Notes under the pieces: generated by a model
What the model was told of the DNA's origin: nothing
Database searches by the model: none
The model's input: only the letters and a program-made list of their open reading frames with translations
Part shown: positions 1-10,015 of the stretch, piece after piece
Numbering within the stretch: position 1 is the first letter of the stretch
How the letters are laid out: each line of letters opens with the position of its first letter
Source of the DNA: Helicobacter sp. TUL
GTDB lineage: Bacteria; Campylobacterota; Campylobacteria; Campylobacterales; Helicobacteraceae
Length of the DNA stretch: 51,541 nt
Assembly: GCF_002287135.1 (NCBI RefSeq)
Contig: NZ_NESU01000014.1
Span: 1 to 51,541, forward strand
Direction of reading: 5' to 3'
Translations under genes and position numbers: made by a program

Positions 1-40
1 AAATCTAGGGTTTTCAAAATTTTTTAGTAAAAGGATTTCC

Positions 41-2134
41 ATGGCCCTGAAACTCGGAACAAAGATCGTCTTAAGCATCGCTTCTATCGTGCTTTTGTGT
101 ATGGCTGGACTTACATTGGTTGTTACAACAAATGTGGATAAAGAACAGACTATTACGACAGAAAAGCTACTCTCAGCTATCGCTGATGAATCCAAAGAGA
201 TCATAGATGCCAATATTAATGGTGTCCATATGGCATTAGCAAGTATTAGCCCAAGACTTGAAGAAATCATTACACACAGTAGCGGTCAAGGTGCGCAAGA
301 GAGGCTCGAGGCACAGATTAGGAATATGCTTGATGCAAACCAATCAGGTATGTATGCCTATGTGTATGTTACTGATAGTAGATACACGGGGGAAAATATC
401 GTAAATCCTCGCAACAAGCTAGAAAATGGACATTTTATGATCTTAGCAAAAGACAATGATCCCAATATGATCGGTGGGATAGAGCTTTTAGCGGCTGATA
501 TGAATATCTTAGAGTTTGGAAGTGTTAAGGAGTCTATTCAAACCGGCAAACAAAGTATTGGAAATCCTCGATTTGTCAATATAGCAAAGCAAGGCGATAG
601 ACTTGCTTTTGCCATCAATGTACCTATTAAGAGCAATGGGGAGCTTAAGGGTGTTGCTGGGATTTTTATTGATTTGAGTGAGATTTCAGAGAGATTGCTC
701 GATCCATCTCTTTCAGTATTTAGTGGAGATTACAGAGCGGTGCTCTCTAGTGATAAAACCATTGCTATACACCCAAACTCAACACTACTAGGCAAAAATT
801 TTGGAGACATAAATTCGCATCCTTCAGCCACCAAAATCCATAAAGCCCTCGAGAGAAAAGAAAGTGGGTTGTTTGAATACACCAACTATCAAGGTGCGGA
901 TATGCTAATGGAAATTAAGACTTTTGAAGTGGGTGTGAATACAGGGATTTTTTGGAATATGATTGTAATAGCACCAAAAGATTTTGTGTATGCGTCTTTG
1001 CATAGTTTGCAGATTACTATCATCATTGCGATTTGTGTTTCGTTGTTTATCGTGATACTTTTTGTGTATTTTTATGTCAAGTTTAGCATTATTGCTCGCA
1101 TTCAGGCTATCTCTAGTCATTTATTTGGATTTTTTGCGTGTTTGCGCCATGAAAGCGACAGATGTCCTGCGCCACTCAAGCCAAAAGCTAATGATGAACT
1201 TGGCGCTATGGGTAGAGCTATTAATGAGAATATCGAAAAAGCTAGGTCAGGTCTCGAACAAGACTCCGCTCTTGTCAATGAATCTCTTGATGTGATTAAT
1301 TATACACGCGAAGGTCATGCTGATAGACGCATTACACTAAATGGTGCTAATCCACAGCTTAATACTCTTAAAGATTCAGTCAATCAACTCTTAGATCTTC
1401 TTTCTTCTGCTATTGGTAATGATTTACCAGAACTTAATCGTGTCTTTGATAGTTTTGTCAAACTTGATTTCTCTACACAAGTTAAAGATGCAAAAGGAAG
1501 AGTGGAAGTTGTTACTAATACATTAGGTGAAGAAATTAGACAAATGCTTCAAGCTTCTTCTAATTTTGCAAAAGATTTAGCAGCACAAAGTGAAGAACTT
1601 AAAACTTCTATGCAAAAACTCACAGAAGGTTCTCAATCTCAAGCAAGCTCTTTAGAACAATCTGCTGCTGCTGTAGAAGAAATAAGCTCATCAATGCAAA
1701 ATGTTAGTGATAAAACCATTGAGGCTACTAAACAAGCAGAGGATATTAAAAACATCGTAGGAGTGATAAAAGACATAGCAGACCAAACCAATCTCTTAGC
1801 TTTAAATGCTGCTATAGAAGCAGCAAGAGCAGGAGAACACGGAAGAGGATTTGCCGTTGTTGCTGATGAAGTAAGAAAACTAGCAGAAAGAACAACAAAA
1901 TCTCTAGGTGAGATAGAAGCTAATGTTAATATCTTGGTGCAATCAGTCAATGAAATGAGTGAATCTATTAGAGAACAAACAGAAGGTTTATCACAAATTA
2001 ATGAAGCTATTGCACAGCTTGAAGGTGTAACACAAGAAAATGTTGAAGTAGCTAATAATACTAATGAGATTACTCAAAAGGTAAATACTATAGCTGATGA
2101 GATATTAGCTGATGTGGAGAGGAAGAAATTCTAA
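41..2134 (+). CDS. methyl-accepting chemotaxis protein
   Basis: Transmembrane chemoreceptor of 697 residues. It senses a ligand in the periplasm and controls CheA through CheW. One membrane helix lies at about residues 8–28, a large periplasmic dCache-like sensor at about 29–315 and a second helix at about 320–345. The cytoplasmic signalling coiled coil carries the conserved hairpin tip [20 protein letters not shown] from residue 579. The ATG at 41 has AAAGGA eight bases upstream. The ligand cannot be read from the sequence. The 3' part (from about base 1300) is more A-rich and uses more GAA/TCT/CTT codons than the 5' part, as expected if paralogues share the signalling half. A hairpin follows the stop codon, so it is probably monocistronic. 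The family call is certain. Confidence 0.96.
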   Translation: MALKLGTKIVLSIASIVLLCMAGLTLVVTTNVDKEQTITTEKLLSAIADESKEIIDANINGVHMALASISPRLEEIITHSSGQGAQERLEAQIRNMLDANQSGMYAYVYVTDSRYTGENIVNPRNKLENGHFMILAKDNDPNMIGGIELLAADMNILEFGSVKESIQTGKQSIGNPRFVNIAKQGDRLAFAINVPIKSNGELKGVAGIFIDLSEISERLLDPSLSVFSGDYRAVLSSDKTIAIHPNSTLLGKNFGDINSHPSATKIHKALERKESGLFEYTNYQGADMLMEIKTFEVGVNTGIFWNMIVIAPKDFVYASLHSLQITIIIAICVSLFIVILFVYFYVKFSIIARIQAISSHLFGFFACLRHESDRCPAPLKPKANDELGAMGRAINENIEKARSGLEQDSALVNESLDVINYTREGHADRRITLNGANPQLNTLKDSVNQLLDLLSSAIGNDLPELNRVFDSFVKLDFSTQVKDAKGRVEVVTNTLGEEIRQMLQASSNFAKDLAAQSEELKTSMQKLTEGSQSQASSLEQSAAAVEEISSSMQNVSDKTIEATKQAEDIKNIVGVIKDIADQTNLLALNAAIEAARAGEHGRGFAVVADEVRKLAERTTKSLGEIEANVNILVQSVNEMSESIREQTEGLSQINEAIAQLEGVTQENVEVANNTNEITQKVNTIADEILADVERKKF

Positions 2135-2137
2135 GAT

Positions 2138-2159
2138 AATAGGGGATTAAACCCCTATT
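2138..2159. terminator. hairpin between convergent chemoreceptor and DUF2147 genes
   Basis: A perfect 8-bp stem (AATAGGGG / CCCCTATT) around a six-base loop starts four bases after the chemoreceptor stop codon and lies before the stop of the convergent gene. No clear T-run follows on either strand, so its use as a terminator is inferred from position and stem. Confidence 0.6.
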
Positions 2160-2192
2160 GCACATCACATCACAACACCATATAATCCCAAA

Positions 2193-2705
2193 CTATTGTT
2201 GCCAATCTTTTAGCGTTTTTAGGACATCTTGCATAGAAGGTTTTAGGTGCAAATACGGACGCACTTCCTCATTACTAAGCCTCGTCCAGACTTTATCCAC
2301 GCCTATCATTCCTGATTTATCTACACTCCCATGTAATGTAAGTGTATCGCCATTTAAGCGCACTTTGGCATAATAAATCTCACCATTATGAAAGTCATAT
2401 ACCTTACCACCCCCATATTTTTCCCCTTCTCCTTCCAAGCCATACACAAAAATCGTGCCCCTATCGTATCGATCTCGCAATGCAGGATTTTTGTTGTTGC
2501 TATCTTTTTTGGGTGGGCTACCATCAACATTTGCAAAACCATAGGCATAATATTTTCCATCTTTATAAAAAAATTCCACAATAGCTTGTCGCCCATCAGA
2601 TCCTACATGTGTTTTATAAAACCCTGCCAATCCTTCTGCTCCATAACTCCAACCAAACATACACGCCATATACACGACTAACGCAATACTATATATTCTC
2701 CGCAT
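2193..2705 (-). CDS. DUF2147 family exported protein
   Basis: Protein of 170 residues with an N-terminal signal sequence (hydrophobic to about residue 20, then SYGAEG). The mature part has the pattern of DUF2147 proteins: a G-x-Y-K-T opening (GFYKTHVGSDGRQAIVEFFY), a central GTIFVYGLE strand and a C-terminal VWTRL. These proteins are small periplasmic or outer-membrane beta-rich proteins of unknown function. The ATG follows AAGGAT with good spacing. It is transcribed towards the chemoreceptor and away from the outer-membrane protein gene. No catalytic residues can be assigned. Confidence 0.8.
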   Translation of the reverse strand: MRRIYSIALVVYMACMFGWSYGAEGLAGFYKTHVGSDGRQAIVEFFYKDGKYYAYGFANVDGSPPKKDSNNKNPALRDRYDRGTIFVYGLEGEGEKYGGGKVYDFHNGEIYYAKVRLNGDTLTLHGSVDKSGMIGVDKVWTRLSNEEVRPYLHLKPSMQDVLKTLKDWQQ

Positions 2706-2756
2706 GTCAATCCTTAAAAGATACTTAGTTTTAAGCTAAAGTATATCAGAAATTGC

Positions 2757-2762
2757 TACAAT
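2757..2762 (+). promoter_or_regulatory. -10 box upstream of outer-membrane protein gene
   Basis: TACAAT preceded by TTGC, in the form TTGCTACAAT. The same form precedes dapD and the MBOAT gene in this window. It lies 37 bases before the TTG start of the next gene. Confidence 0.5.
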
Positions 2763-2798
2763 AGCGGTTATAAAAACACTTATAAACAAGGATTATGC

Positions 2799-3485
2799 TT
2801 GAAAATAAGAGGCTTTGCCCTTTTGTGTTGTCTATATATATGCTTCTTTAATGTGGCATTGGGAGAAAAACGCACAGAGATTCGATATGAAAACGATCTC
2901 AAGCCTCAAGAGGAAATCCTACAAGAAGTCCAAAAAACACACCAAAGCCTTCTTAATAAAGTTGCTGGTATCCCTGAACCAAAGCAAAAAGATCCGCGAT
3001 CAAAATTCTATCTTGGTTTAAGCACAGGAATGACATATAACCCAAGGAGTGAGATTGGGTATATTATAGGTGCAGAAGCAGGATATAATTTTGTCGTGCA
3101 AAAAGATAATTCCTTGCGCATCTTTTTGTTTTTTGATCGATTTGCCAATAACTTTGGCACAGACTTAAATATCAACGCAAACACGCCAAACTTTTTTCAA
3201 ATCTATCGTATGGGAATCTCGGCAGAATACCGCGCATATGTCAATCCTTATTTTGGATTCAAAGCTAGGCTTGTAAGTTTTGGTATTAATGATGTCGCGC
3301 GCACTTCACAAGTTGCCAACCCAACGCTAAGCCGAAGCAAAAAAGTAGGTTTTTTTCCTACCATAGGATTTGGACCGATCTTTAATTACAAATTTAATGA
3401 AATTTTTATCGGTCTTGATGTGCTAGACTATACACTAGAGTATGGACCAACGGTAAATTTCTTGCAATATTCTTTGCGTTTTTAA
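2799..3485 (+). CDS. outer-membrane beta-barrel protein
   Basis: Protein of 228 residues with a signal peptide (about 1–22), then a charged, probably helical linker (about 25–65), then alternating amphipathic strands rich in aromatic residues and glycine. It ends in SLRF; a C-terminal phenylalanine is the usual recognition signal of outer-membrane barrels. The start is TTG at 2799, preceded by AAGGA. An out-of-frame ATG at 2795 opens only a short peptide. The size suggests an 8–10-strand barrel like the small Helicobacter outer-membrane proteins. The ligand or role is unknown. pyrE starts 9 bases downstream. Confidence 0.8.
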   Translation: MKIRGFALLCCLYICFFNVALGEKRTEIRYENDLKPQEEILQEVQKTHQSLLNKVAGIPEPKQKDPRSKFYLGLSTGMTYNPRSEIGYIIGAEAGYNFVVQKDNSLRIFLFFDRFANNFGTDLNINANTPNFFQIYRMGISAEYRAYVNPYFGFKARLVSFGINDVARTSQVANPTLSRSKKVGFFPTIGFGPIFNYKFNEIFIGLDVLDYTLEYGPTVNFLQYSLRF

Positions 3486-3494
3486 GGAGAATCT

Positions 3495-4106
3495 ATGGAT
3501 ATAAAAGCATATTACACAAATGCAAAAGCTCTGCTACAAGGGCATTTTTTATTAAGTAGCGGTAATCATTCTGCCTTTTATCTTCAATCAGCAAAAGTGC
3601 TAGAGAATCCAGCCATAGCACAGGAATTAGCCACAGCTCTTGGGCAACAAATCACAGAATATGGCATTCAGCTAGATTGCGTGTGCTCTCCTGCTCTTGG
3701 AGGAATCTTGGCTGGTTATGAGTTGGCTCGTGCGCTTGGGGTGAGATTTATCTTTACAGAACGCGTAGAGGGGAAAATGACATTACGCCGCGGTTTTGAG
3801 GTAAAAAAAGGTGAAAGAGTCCTTATATGCGAAGATATTATTACCACAGGTGGTTCGGCTCTAGAATCTGCACAATGCCTAGAAGCCTTTGGAGCAAATA
3901 TCGTAGCATTTGCAGGACTTGCTAATCGTGGATTCTGTCAAAGGGTGGGATCAAAACTTGAGCGAAAAAGCGAAGCAAAACTTCCAGAATCTATTCCGCT
4001 TTTTGCGTTAGAAGATTTTGTGTTTGATATGTATGCGCCACAAGATTGTCCATTGTGCAAAGAGGGTGCACTACCTGCTATAAAACCCGGTAGCAGAGGA
4101 AATTAG
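3495..4106 (+). CDS. pyrE: orotate phosphoribosyltransferase
   Basis: Cytoplasmic enzyme of pyrimidine synthesis that joins orotate and PRPP to make OMP. The 203-residue length matches Helicobacter PyrE. The PRPP-binding motif [14 protein letters not shown] lies at about residues 109–122 with the acidic pair E113–D114. The flexible-loop segment [13 protein letters not shown] at about 90–102 supplies catalytic basic residues. A Cys-rich tail (CPLCKEG) is present. AAGGAG precedes the ATG. The RDD gene starts two bases after the stop, as in H. pylori, so the two are probably co-transcribed. Confidence 0.96.
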   Translation: MDIKAYYTNAKALLQGHFLLSSGNHSAFYLQSAKVLENPAIAQELATALGQQITEYGIQLDCVCSPALGGILAGYELARALGVRFIFTERVEGKMTLRRGFEVKKGERVLICEDIITTGGSALESAQCLEAFGANIVAFAGLANRGFCQRVGSKLERKSEAKLPESIPLFALEDFVFDMYAPQDCPLCKEGALPAIKPGSRGN

Positions 4107-4107
4107 C

Positions 4108-4620
4108 GTGAAAAAACACACCAAACCTCGTTGGCGCACCACCAAACAAGCCAAACACCACACTACAACAAAAGCCCAAAAAATACATAAAATGCCATTT
4201 TTTTTATGGGAGCGTATCATTGCGTTTATCACGGATATGTTTATGATTAATATGCCTATTTTGTATATCGCATACTTTATCTTGGGATCCAAAGAGGCAT
4301 TTTTGGGAAATCAGAGCGTGATTTTTGTTTGCGTGGTGAGTTTTGGAATTATTCTTTCACTTTTTATTGCAACCAATGGGCAAACCCCCGGTTATCGCTA
4401 TGTAGGCTTGCAACTTGTAGCACAAGATGAGCAAAACCAAAAAGTCTCATTTGTGATAGCATTTTTGCGCTATGTATTGTGGATTATTAGTATGGCAAGC
4501 ATTATAGGCGTGTGTATTGCGTATTTTCGGCAAGATCGCAAAACATTTTATGATCTTGTATGCCATACACAAATAATCCAAAAACCCACAGCCAAACCAA
4601 CAGAATCTACAAAGGAATAA
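4108..4620 (+). CDS. RDD family membrane protein
   Basis: Membrane protein of 170 residues starting with GTG one base after the pyrE stop codon. A very basic, Lys/Thr/His-rich N-terminus (about 1–28) is followed by WERIIAFITDMFMINMPILY with the R…D pattern that names RDD proteins. There are three predicted membrane spans (about 36–58, 70–92 and 118–140), and a TPGYR motif follows the second span. RDD proteins have been linked to ion or amino-acid transport in some bacteria; the substrate here is unknown. A run of eight T bases near 4197 lies inside the coding region. Confidence 0.85.
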   Translation: MKKHTKPRWRTTKQAKHHTTTKAQKIHKMPFFLWERIIAFITDMFMINMPILYIAYFILGSKEAFLGNQSVIFVCVVSFGIILSLFIATNGQTPGYRYVGLQLVAQDEQNQKVSFVIAFLRYVLWIISMASIIGVCIAYFRQDRKTFYDLVCHTQIIQKPTAKPTESTKE

Positions 4621-4621
4621 T

Positions 4622-5083
4622 ATGGCATTTTTGATAGAAAAACCTACAATCAAAGACATACCACAAATGCGTGCTTTGGTAAGCGATGAAGTAAGGCGTG
4701 GTGTCATTTTGGAGCGCAGTGAAGATGAAATGGCAAACGCAATCAGATCTTATCATATCGTGCGCGATAATGGCGATATTGTGGGATTTTGTGCGTTATA
4801 TGTGTATTCTCCAACCCTTGGAGAATTGCGATCACTTATTGTTAAAGAAAGTCATAGAAACAAAGGCATAGCTAGTGCATTAATAGAATCTATCAAGCAA
4901 GAAGCTCGTGATTTGGGCTTACAAGAAGTTTTAGTCCTAACCTACAAAGAGAAGCTGTTTCAAAAGCTAGGATTTGTTATAATAGACAAAAAACTTTTAC
5001 CAAACCACAAAATATGGGCGGATTGTATCAAATGCAAACACTTTCCAATATGCGACGAGATAGCTCTTATAGCCAAAGTCTAA
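4622..5083 (+). CDS. GNAT N-acetyltransferase, possibly N-acetylglutamate synthase
   Basis: Acetyl-CoA-dependent acetyltransferase of 153 residues. The acetyl-CoA loop is visible as ESHRNKGIASALI (about 79–91), after the strand GELRSLIV. The C-terminal Cys-rich element IWADCIKCKHFPICDEIAL resembles the short single-domain N-acetylglutamate synthases known in Campylobacter and some other bacteria, which start arginine synthesis. That assignment is an inference from the tail motif. It begins right after the RDD stop codon and its 3' end overlaps the next reading frame. No other arginine gene is in the window. Confidence 0.8.
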   Translation: MAFLIEKPTIKDIPQMRALVSDEVRRGVILERSEDEMANAIRSYHIVRDNGDIVGFCALYVYSPTLGELRSLIVKESHRNKGIASALIESIKQEARDLGLQEVLVLTYKEKLFQKLGFVIIDKKLLPNHKIWADCIKCKHFPICDEIALIAKV

Positions 5084-5511
5084 AAAATATTCTTCTTTTG
5101 CTAGGACTCTTTGTGTATGAGTGTCTAGCAAGTATGTTTGTGTATTTGCCTCCATTGCTTGGTGTGTTATTTTTGCTCTTTAGGCATTATGACCAAAAAG
5201 AGGATTTTTGGCAATTTTGTATCATCATTGCTATTATGTTTGTTGTAGAAATCTTTTATGATATGCCGCTATGGCTCTTATTTGTGCTGTTTGTTGTGCT
5301 ACGCTACATAGTCATTGCGTGGCTTACACACTTTAATGTAAAATATATCATACATATAGCCCAAGTCATACTTACATATATTGGTTTGTATGTAGCGCTT
5401 GTTTGCATAAGCATTATCACTCACGCTACATTGGATTTAAATCCTATCGTGCTTGTATATTATTGTTTATTTGAAATCGTTTTGGTAAGTATCTATGAAT
5501 ATACGATTTAA
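5050..5511 (+). CDS. small integral membrane protein upstream of PBP2 (MreD-like candidate)
   Basis: Hydrophobic protein of about 153 residues with four or five membrane spans. The start is uncertain: ATGs at 5014, 5029 and 5050 are all inside the acetyltransferase gene and none has a good ribosome site. I chose 5050 because the hydrophobic region follows it directly. It overlaps mrdA by 17 bases, so translation is probably coupled. Its place directly before PBP2, its size and its topology are those of MreD, the rod-shape factor, but I see no diagnostic motif. It could also be an unrelated conserved membrane protein. Confidence 0.6.
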   Translation: MRRDSSYSQSLKNILLLLGLFVYECLASMFVYLPPLLGVLFLLFRHYDQKEDFWQFCIIIAIMFVVEIFYDMPLWLLFVLFVVLRYIVIAWLTHFNVKYIIHIAQVILTYIGLYVALVCISIITHATLDLNPIVLVYYCLFEIVLVSIYEYTI

Positions 5512-7276
5512 AATTACCATAGTTTTTTTTATATTTGTGTGGCTTATTATCTTGCTACGCCTTTGGGTCATTACAGGCATTAACCACGAATACTACACAA
5601 AATACGCACAAAAAAATGCCACAAAAGTTGATGTGCTTATGCCTGCGCGCGGACAGATTCTTGACAGGAATCACGAGCCTTTAGCTATTAATGAATTAGG
5701 GTTTGCTATTGCTATCACACCACGCCTAAAAAGCGCCACACTCCAAGAACAAATCCAGATTCTCACACATTATTTTCCCTCTTTAGATTCTCAAAAACTC
5801 ACAAAAACCTACACCAATGCCAATACTTCATACAATCATTCGCCTATTGTTGTTGTGGATTTTTTGACATATCGTGAGATTCAGCACTCTTACACATATC
5901 TCAAGCAAAGTCCTTATATTGTCATCATACCAACAAGCAAGAGATTTTATCCCAACGAATATTCCGCTTCACATATTATCGGCTATGTGTCCAAAGCAAA
6001 TCAAAAAGATATGGCACAAAACCCACTCTCTTTTTATACAAAGCGAATTGGCAAAATGGGTATAGAATCACAATATAATGACTTTCTTCAAGGTGAACCA
6101 AGCTACAAAAAAACACAAATAGATGCCTTACATAGAGAAGTGCGAGTGCTAGAAGAGCCAAAACAACTCAAGCAAAACAATCTCACGCTTACATTAGATC
6201 TCCACCTCCAAGAACTCATCGATTCAGAATTCTCACAAAAAGAAGGTGCGGTCATTGTGCTTGATGTGCATAATGGTGAGATTCTCGCGGCAGGAAGCTA
6301 TCCGGAGTATAACCTCAATGATTTTATCGGAGGCATTAGCACACAAAAATGGCGCAATCTCTTAGAAGATCCACACTATCCGCTTGTCAATAAATTAATC
6401 GCAGGGCAGTATCCACCAGGATCGGTTGTCAAAATGGCGATGGGCTTGGCATTTTTGGAGTTTGGAAATATCACAGAAAACACCATTATCGAAACGCCGT
6501 GTTTTATCGAACTAGGGGGGAGAAAATATCGCGATTGGAAATGCGGACATGGTAGTGCGGATTTATTTAAAGCCATTAAAAGCTCGGTGGATGTGTATTT
6601 TTATAAACTCTCTATGATTGTTGGGATTAGCAATATTTCTACGGTGCTTAGTCAAATGGGGTTTGGGAAAAAAACAGGAGTGGATATTCCGCATGAAAAA
6701 TCCGGCGTAATCCCAACGCCTGAATGGAAGCTTAGAGCTAAAGGTGAAAGTTGGGTTATGGGAGATTTGATTAATACTTCTATCGGGCAAGGATATTTTC
6801 TGGTTACACCAATGCAAGTTGCGCGCTATACCGCACTTATTGCTTCAGGAAAGCTTGTAACCCCACATTTTGCCAAATCTTTCAATCAAACGCCCATACA
6901 ATACCCAACAAAAGATATCTTAAGCGCTATCCAAAAACAAAAATTAGGAGTATTGCGCAAGGGTATGTATCAAGTGTGTAATTCCGCTGATGGTGGGACA
7001 GCCTATTGGCGAACACGCGGAGCTAAAGTCCCTATTGCATGCAAAACCGGCACGGCACAAGTTACTGGAATCCCTCAAGATATGAAAACAAGAATTAAAG
7101 AGCATGAAATGGAATATTTTGAGCGATCACACGCGTGGATCACGGCATTTGTCCCATACAATAACCCTAAATACGCCATTACAATTATGCTAGAGCACGG
7201 CGGTAGTGGTGGAAGTGGCGGTCCAATACTTGTCAATATTGTCAATAAACTCTATGATTTGGGCTACATACGCTAA
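5495..7276 (+). CDS. mrdA: penicillin-binding protein 2 (cell elongation transpeptidase)
   Basis: Class B penicillin-binding protein of 593 residues that cross-links peptidoglycan during elongation together with RodA. A membrane anchor lies at about 7–27, the pedestal/dimerisation domain at about 50–220 (PARGQILDRN), then the transpeptidase domain. Active-site motifs: SVVK with serine at 310, SVD at 364–366 (the PBP2-type SxD) and KTGTAQ from 517. A glycine/serine run (HGGSGGSGG) occurs near the C-terminus. The first 17 bases overlap the preceding membrane-protein gene; pseB follows 9 bases after the stop with its own AAGGAG. Confidence 0.96.
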   Translation: MNIRFKITIVFFIFVWLIILLRLWVITGINHEYYTKYAQKNATKVDVLMPARGQILDRNHEPLAINELGFAIAITPRLKSATLQEQIQILTHYFPSLDSQKLTKTYTNANTSYNHSPIVVVDFLTYREIQHSYTYLKQSPYIVIIPTSKRFYPNEYSASHIIGYVSKANQKDMAQNPLSFYTKRIGKMGIESQYNDFLQGEPSYKKTQIDALHREVRVLEEPKQLKQNNLTLTLDLHLQELIDSEFSQKEGAVIVLDVHNGEILAAGSYPEYNLNDFIGGISTQKWRNLLEDPHYPLVNKLIAGQYPPGSVVKMAMGLAFLEFGNITENTIIETPCFIELGGRKYRDWKCGHGSADLFKAIKSSVDVYFYKLSMIVGISNISTVLSQMGFGKKTGVDIPHEKSGVIPTPEWKLRAKGESWVMGDLINTSIGQGYFLVTPMQVARYTALIASGKLVTPHFAKSFNQTPIQYPTKDILSAIQKQKLGVLRKGMYQVCNSADGGTAYWRTRGAKVPIACKTGTAQVTGIPQDMKTRIKEHEMEYFERSHAWITAFVPYNNPKYAITIMLEHGGSGGSGGPILVNIVNKLYDLGYIR

Positions 7277-8287
<1,011 letters not shown>

Positions 8288-8299
8288 AGCATAACAATG

Positions 8300-8305
8300 T
8301 ATAAT
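8300..8305 (+). promoter_or_regulatory. -10 box of the phase-variable glycosyltransferase
   Basis: A TATAAT lies 12 bases after the pseB stop codon and 27 bases before the ATG at 8333. It overlaps an upstream in-frame ATG at 8297, which argues against that ATG as the start. Confidence 0.5.
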
Positions 8306-8332
8306 GCCCCACAAACAACACAAAGGAAATCT

Positions 8333-9347
8333 ATGAATCCTATACTCTATCTCATCGTGCCTTGTTATAACGAAGAGCTTGTATTACCAAAAACCTATCA
8401 AGTGCTATGTGCTAAGATTCAATCAATGATTGCACACAACCTTATTGCACCAACAAGTGCGATTGTATTTGTTGATGATGGAAGCAAAGATCAAACTTGG
8501 AAAGTGTTAAATACATTGCTGCATAATTGCCCCCCCCCCCGAAACAGATTTTGTAGCACATTGCCATTCTCCACGAACTATAGCGCTTAAACTCTCCACC
8601 AACAAGGGACATCAAAACGCACTTTTAGCAGGATTAGAATATGCAAGCACACGATGTGATTGCGCTATAAGTATTGATTGTGATTTGCAAGATGACATTG
8701 ATGTTTTAGAAAGCTTCATACAAAAGTTTTTAGATGGCTCGGAAGTGGTGTATGGAGTAAGAAAAAAACGCCAAAGTGATAGTGGGTTTAAAAAATATAC
8801 CGCACTTGGATTTTATAAGCTTATGAATCTTATGGGAGTGAAACTTATCTACAATCACGCAGACTATAGATTACTCTCTCAACGTGCTATCAAAGCACTT
8901 ATGGAATTTAAGGAAGTAAATTTATTTTTGCGTGGTATGGTGCCGCTTCTTGGTTATCAACATGATGTCGTGTATTATGATAGGCTCTCACGAGAACTTG
9001 GAGAATCCAAATACCCCCTACGCAAAATGCTTTCTTTTGCATGGAATGGAATCACAAGCTTTAGTATTATGCCCCTGCGGCTAGTAAGCATACTAGGATT
9101 TGTGTTTTTTATACTCTCCCTTGGGCTTGGTGCTTATGCACTATATGTTAAGCTATTTACCGATAATGCCTTGTGGGGTTGGGCATCCACTATCATTCCT
9201 TTTAGTTTCTTTAGTGGTGTGCAGCTACTAAGCTTAGGAATCATAGGAGAATATATAGGTAAAATCTATACAGAATCTAAGCACAGACCGCGTTATTTTA
9301 TAGAGGATATACAAGAGTCTAACTGCGTAGATTCACACAATGCCTAG
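8333..9347 (+). CDS. GtrB/DPM1-type family 2 glycosyltransferase, phase-variable, OFF in this sequence
   Basis: The full-length product would have about 337 residues. It has a GT-A domain (IVPCYNEE, VDDGSKDQT, and SIDCDLQDD for metal and nucleotide binding) and two C-terminal membrane helices (around 9075–9150 and 9180–9260). This is the layout of polyprenyl-phosphate glycosyltransferases of the GtrB type, which make lipid-linked sugars for envelope modification. Reading is broken by a run of 11 C bases at 8530–8540: the first frame stops at 8590 after 85 residues and the rest continues from 8541 in another frame. Ten or thirteen C would restore the frame. AAAGGAA precedes the ATG at 8333. 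No GtrA flippase is nearby. A sequencing error in the run is the alternative. Confidence 0.88.
8530..8540 (+). repeat. poly-C contingency tract (C11)
   Basis: Eleven consecutive C bases inside the glycosyltransferase gene, codons for Cys-Pro-Pro-Pro. It is by far the longest G/C homopolymer in the window; the next is six G in mrdA. Slipped-strand change of length in such tracts switches surface-structure genes in Helicobacter and Campylobacter. Here the length puts the gene out of frame. Confidence 0.9.
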
Positions 9348-9363
9348 AAACAGCGTGTAATAC

Positions 9364-9675
9364 TTAATTACCCCACACAATTGTTGTATATGTGCTATAT
9401 ATCCCAAGCACACTATAAGCTTTGTTCTCTACAGATCTAATGCTTTGGATTTTTCCATTTTGGGCTGCTGTCTCTATTGAACAATCACCAGTAGCCACAA
9501 GACCCAAAATACTTGTGCAAGTTGCTTCACCTTTTTTTGTCGCTCCATTTACTGAAGTTGCATGTAAAGGCAGTGTAGCATCTGTAAAAATCGCACCAAC
9601 AGGAGTAGTCGTCGCACAACCAGAAAATATCAACAAAATACTTGCTATACTGAAACTTGCTAATATACTTTTCAT
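9364..9675 (-). CDS. TRL-like family lipoprotein
   Basis: Protein of 103 residues with a lipoprotein signal (lipobox IFSGC, lipidated cysteine at 19). The mature part matches the TRL-like family: PVGAIFTDATLPL, then KKGEATCTSILGLVATGDCS, then YSTYTTIVWGN. The pattern is K-x-G-x-A, LGLVATGD-x-S, and a C-terminal tyrosine/threonine strand. The function of TRL proteins is unknown; members are small envelope lipoproteins, some encoded near tRNA genes, as here. Two cysteines at about 53 and 64 could form a disulphide. It converges on the glycosyltransferase gene. Confidence 0.8.
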   Translation of the reverse strand: MKSILASFSIASILLIFSGCATTTPVGAIFTDATLPLHATSVNGATKKGEATCTSILGLVATGDCSIETAAQNGKIQSIRSVENKAYSVLGIYSTYTTIVWGN

Positions 9676-10015
9676 AAAACTCCTTCAAATGTTTTTACAA
9701 AACAGATATTCTACCAAAAAAATACATAGCTTTATTAAGATTTTCCTAATACTCCTCTCATCTCCAAGAGCTTGGAGAATCTAAGAGGAATACAACAACA
9801 AATAAGGGAGAAAAGATGCACATACCCACCCACCCAACCTATGGCATCTTGTAGTTAGCAGAAATCTTTGTTTGCGTGCTATTATAAGGTAACTTTATTT
9901 ACAAAAAATTAATAACCATTATTATTTTAATAATATAGATTCTAAAAATTCAATCCATACAAGAAAAACTTAAAAATGTGAAAAATTGCAGAGATTTTAT
10001 GTGAAAGAATATAAA
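9676..10015. other. intergenic region between TRL lipoprotein and tRNA-Ser
   Basis: About 340 bases without a convincing protein gene. It holds the hairpin at 9761–9778 and an A/T-rich stretch near 9895–9950. A 12-codon frame at 9816–9854 with a ribosome-site-like AAGGGAGAAAAG is too short to call. Confidence 0.5.
9761..9778 (-). terminator. hairpin downstream of tRNA-Ser
   Basis: A 7-bp perfect stem TCTCCAA / TTGGAGA with a four-base loop. It could end transcripts coming from tRNA-Ser on the minus strand. There is no clear T-run, so this is tentative. The same arm sequence recurs in the hairpin after the cytochrome c peroxidase gene. Confidence 0.35.

Noticed and set aside
1639..1950. 103-codon open frame antisense to the chemoreceptor signalling domain
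   Set aside because: This antisense frame is expected from the Ala/Glu-rich coiled coil on the coding strand.
8297..8332. Upstream in-frame ATG at 8297 as start of the glycosyltransferase
   Set aside because: It overlaps a TATAAT box and lacks a ribosome site, whereas the ATG at 8333 follows AAAGGAA.
9816..9854. 12-codon frame with a GGGAG-type ribosome site in the gap before tRNA-Ser
   Set aside because: Too short, Pro/His-rich, no hydrophobic or conserved feature, and no neighbouring gene it could attenuate.
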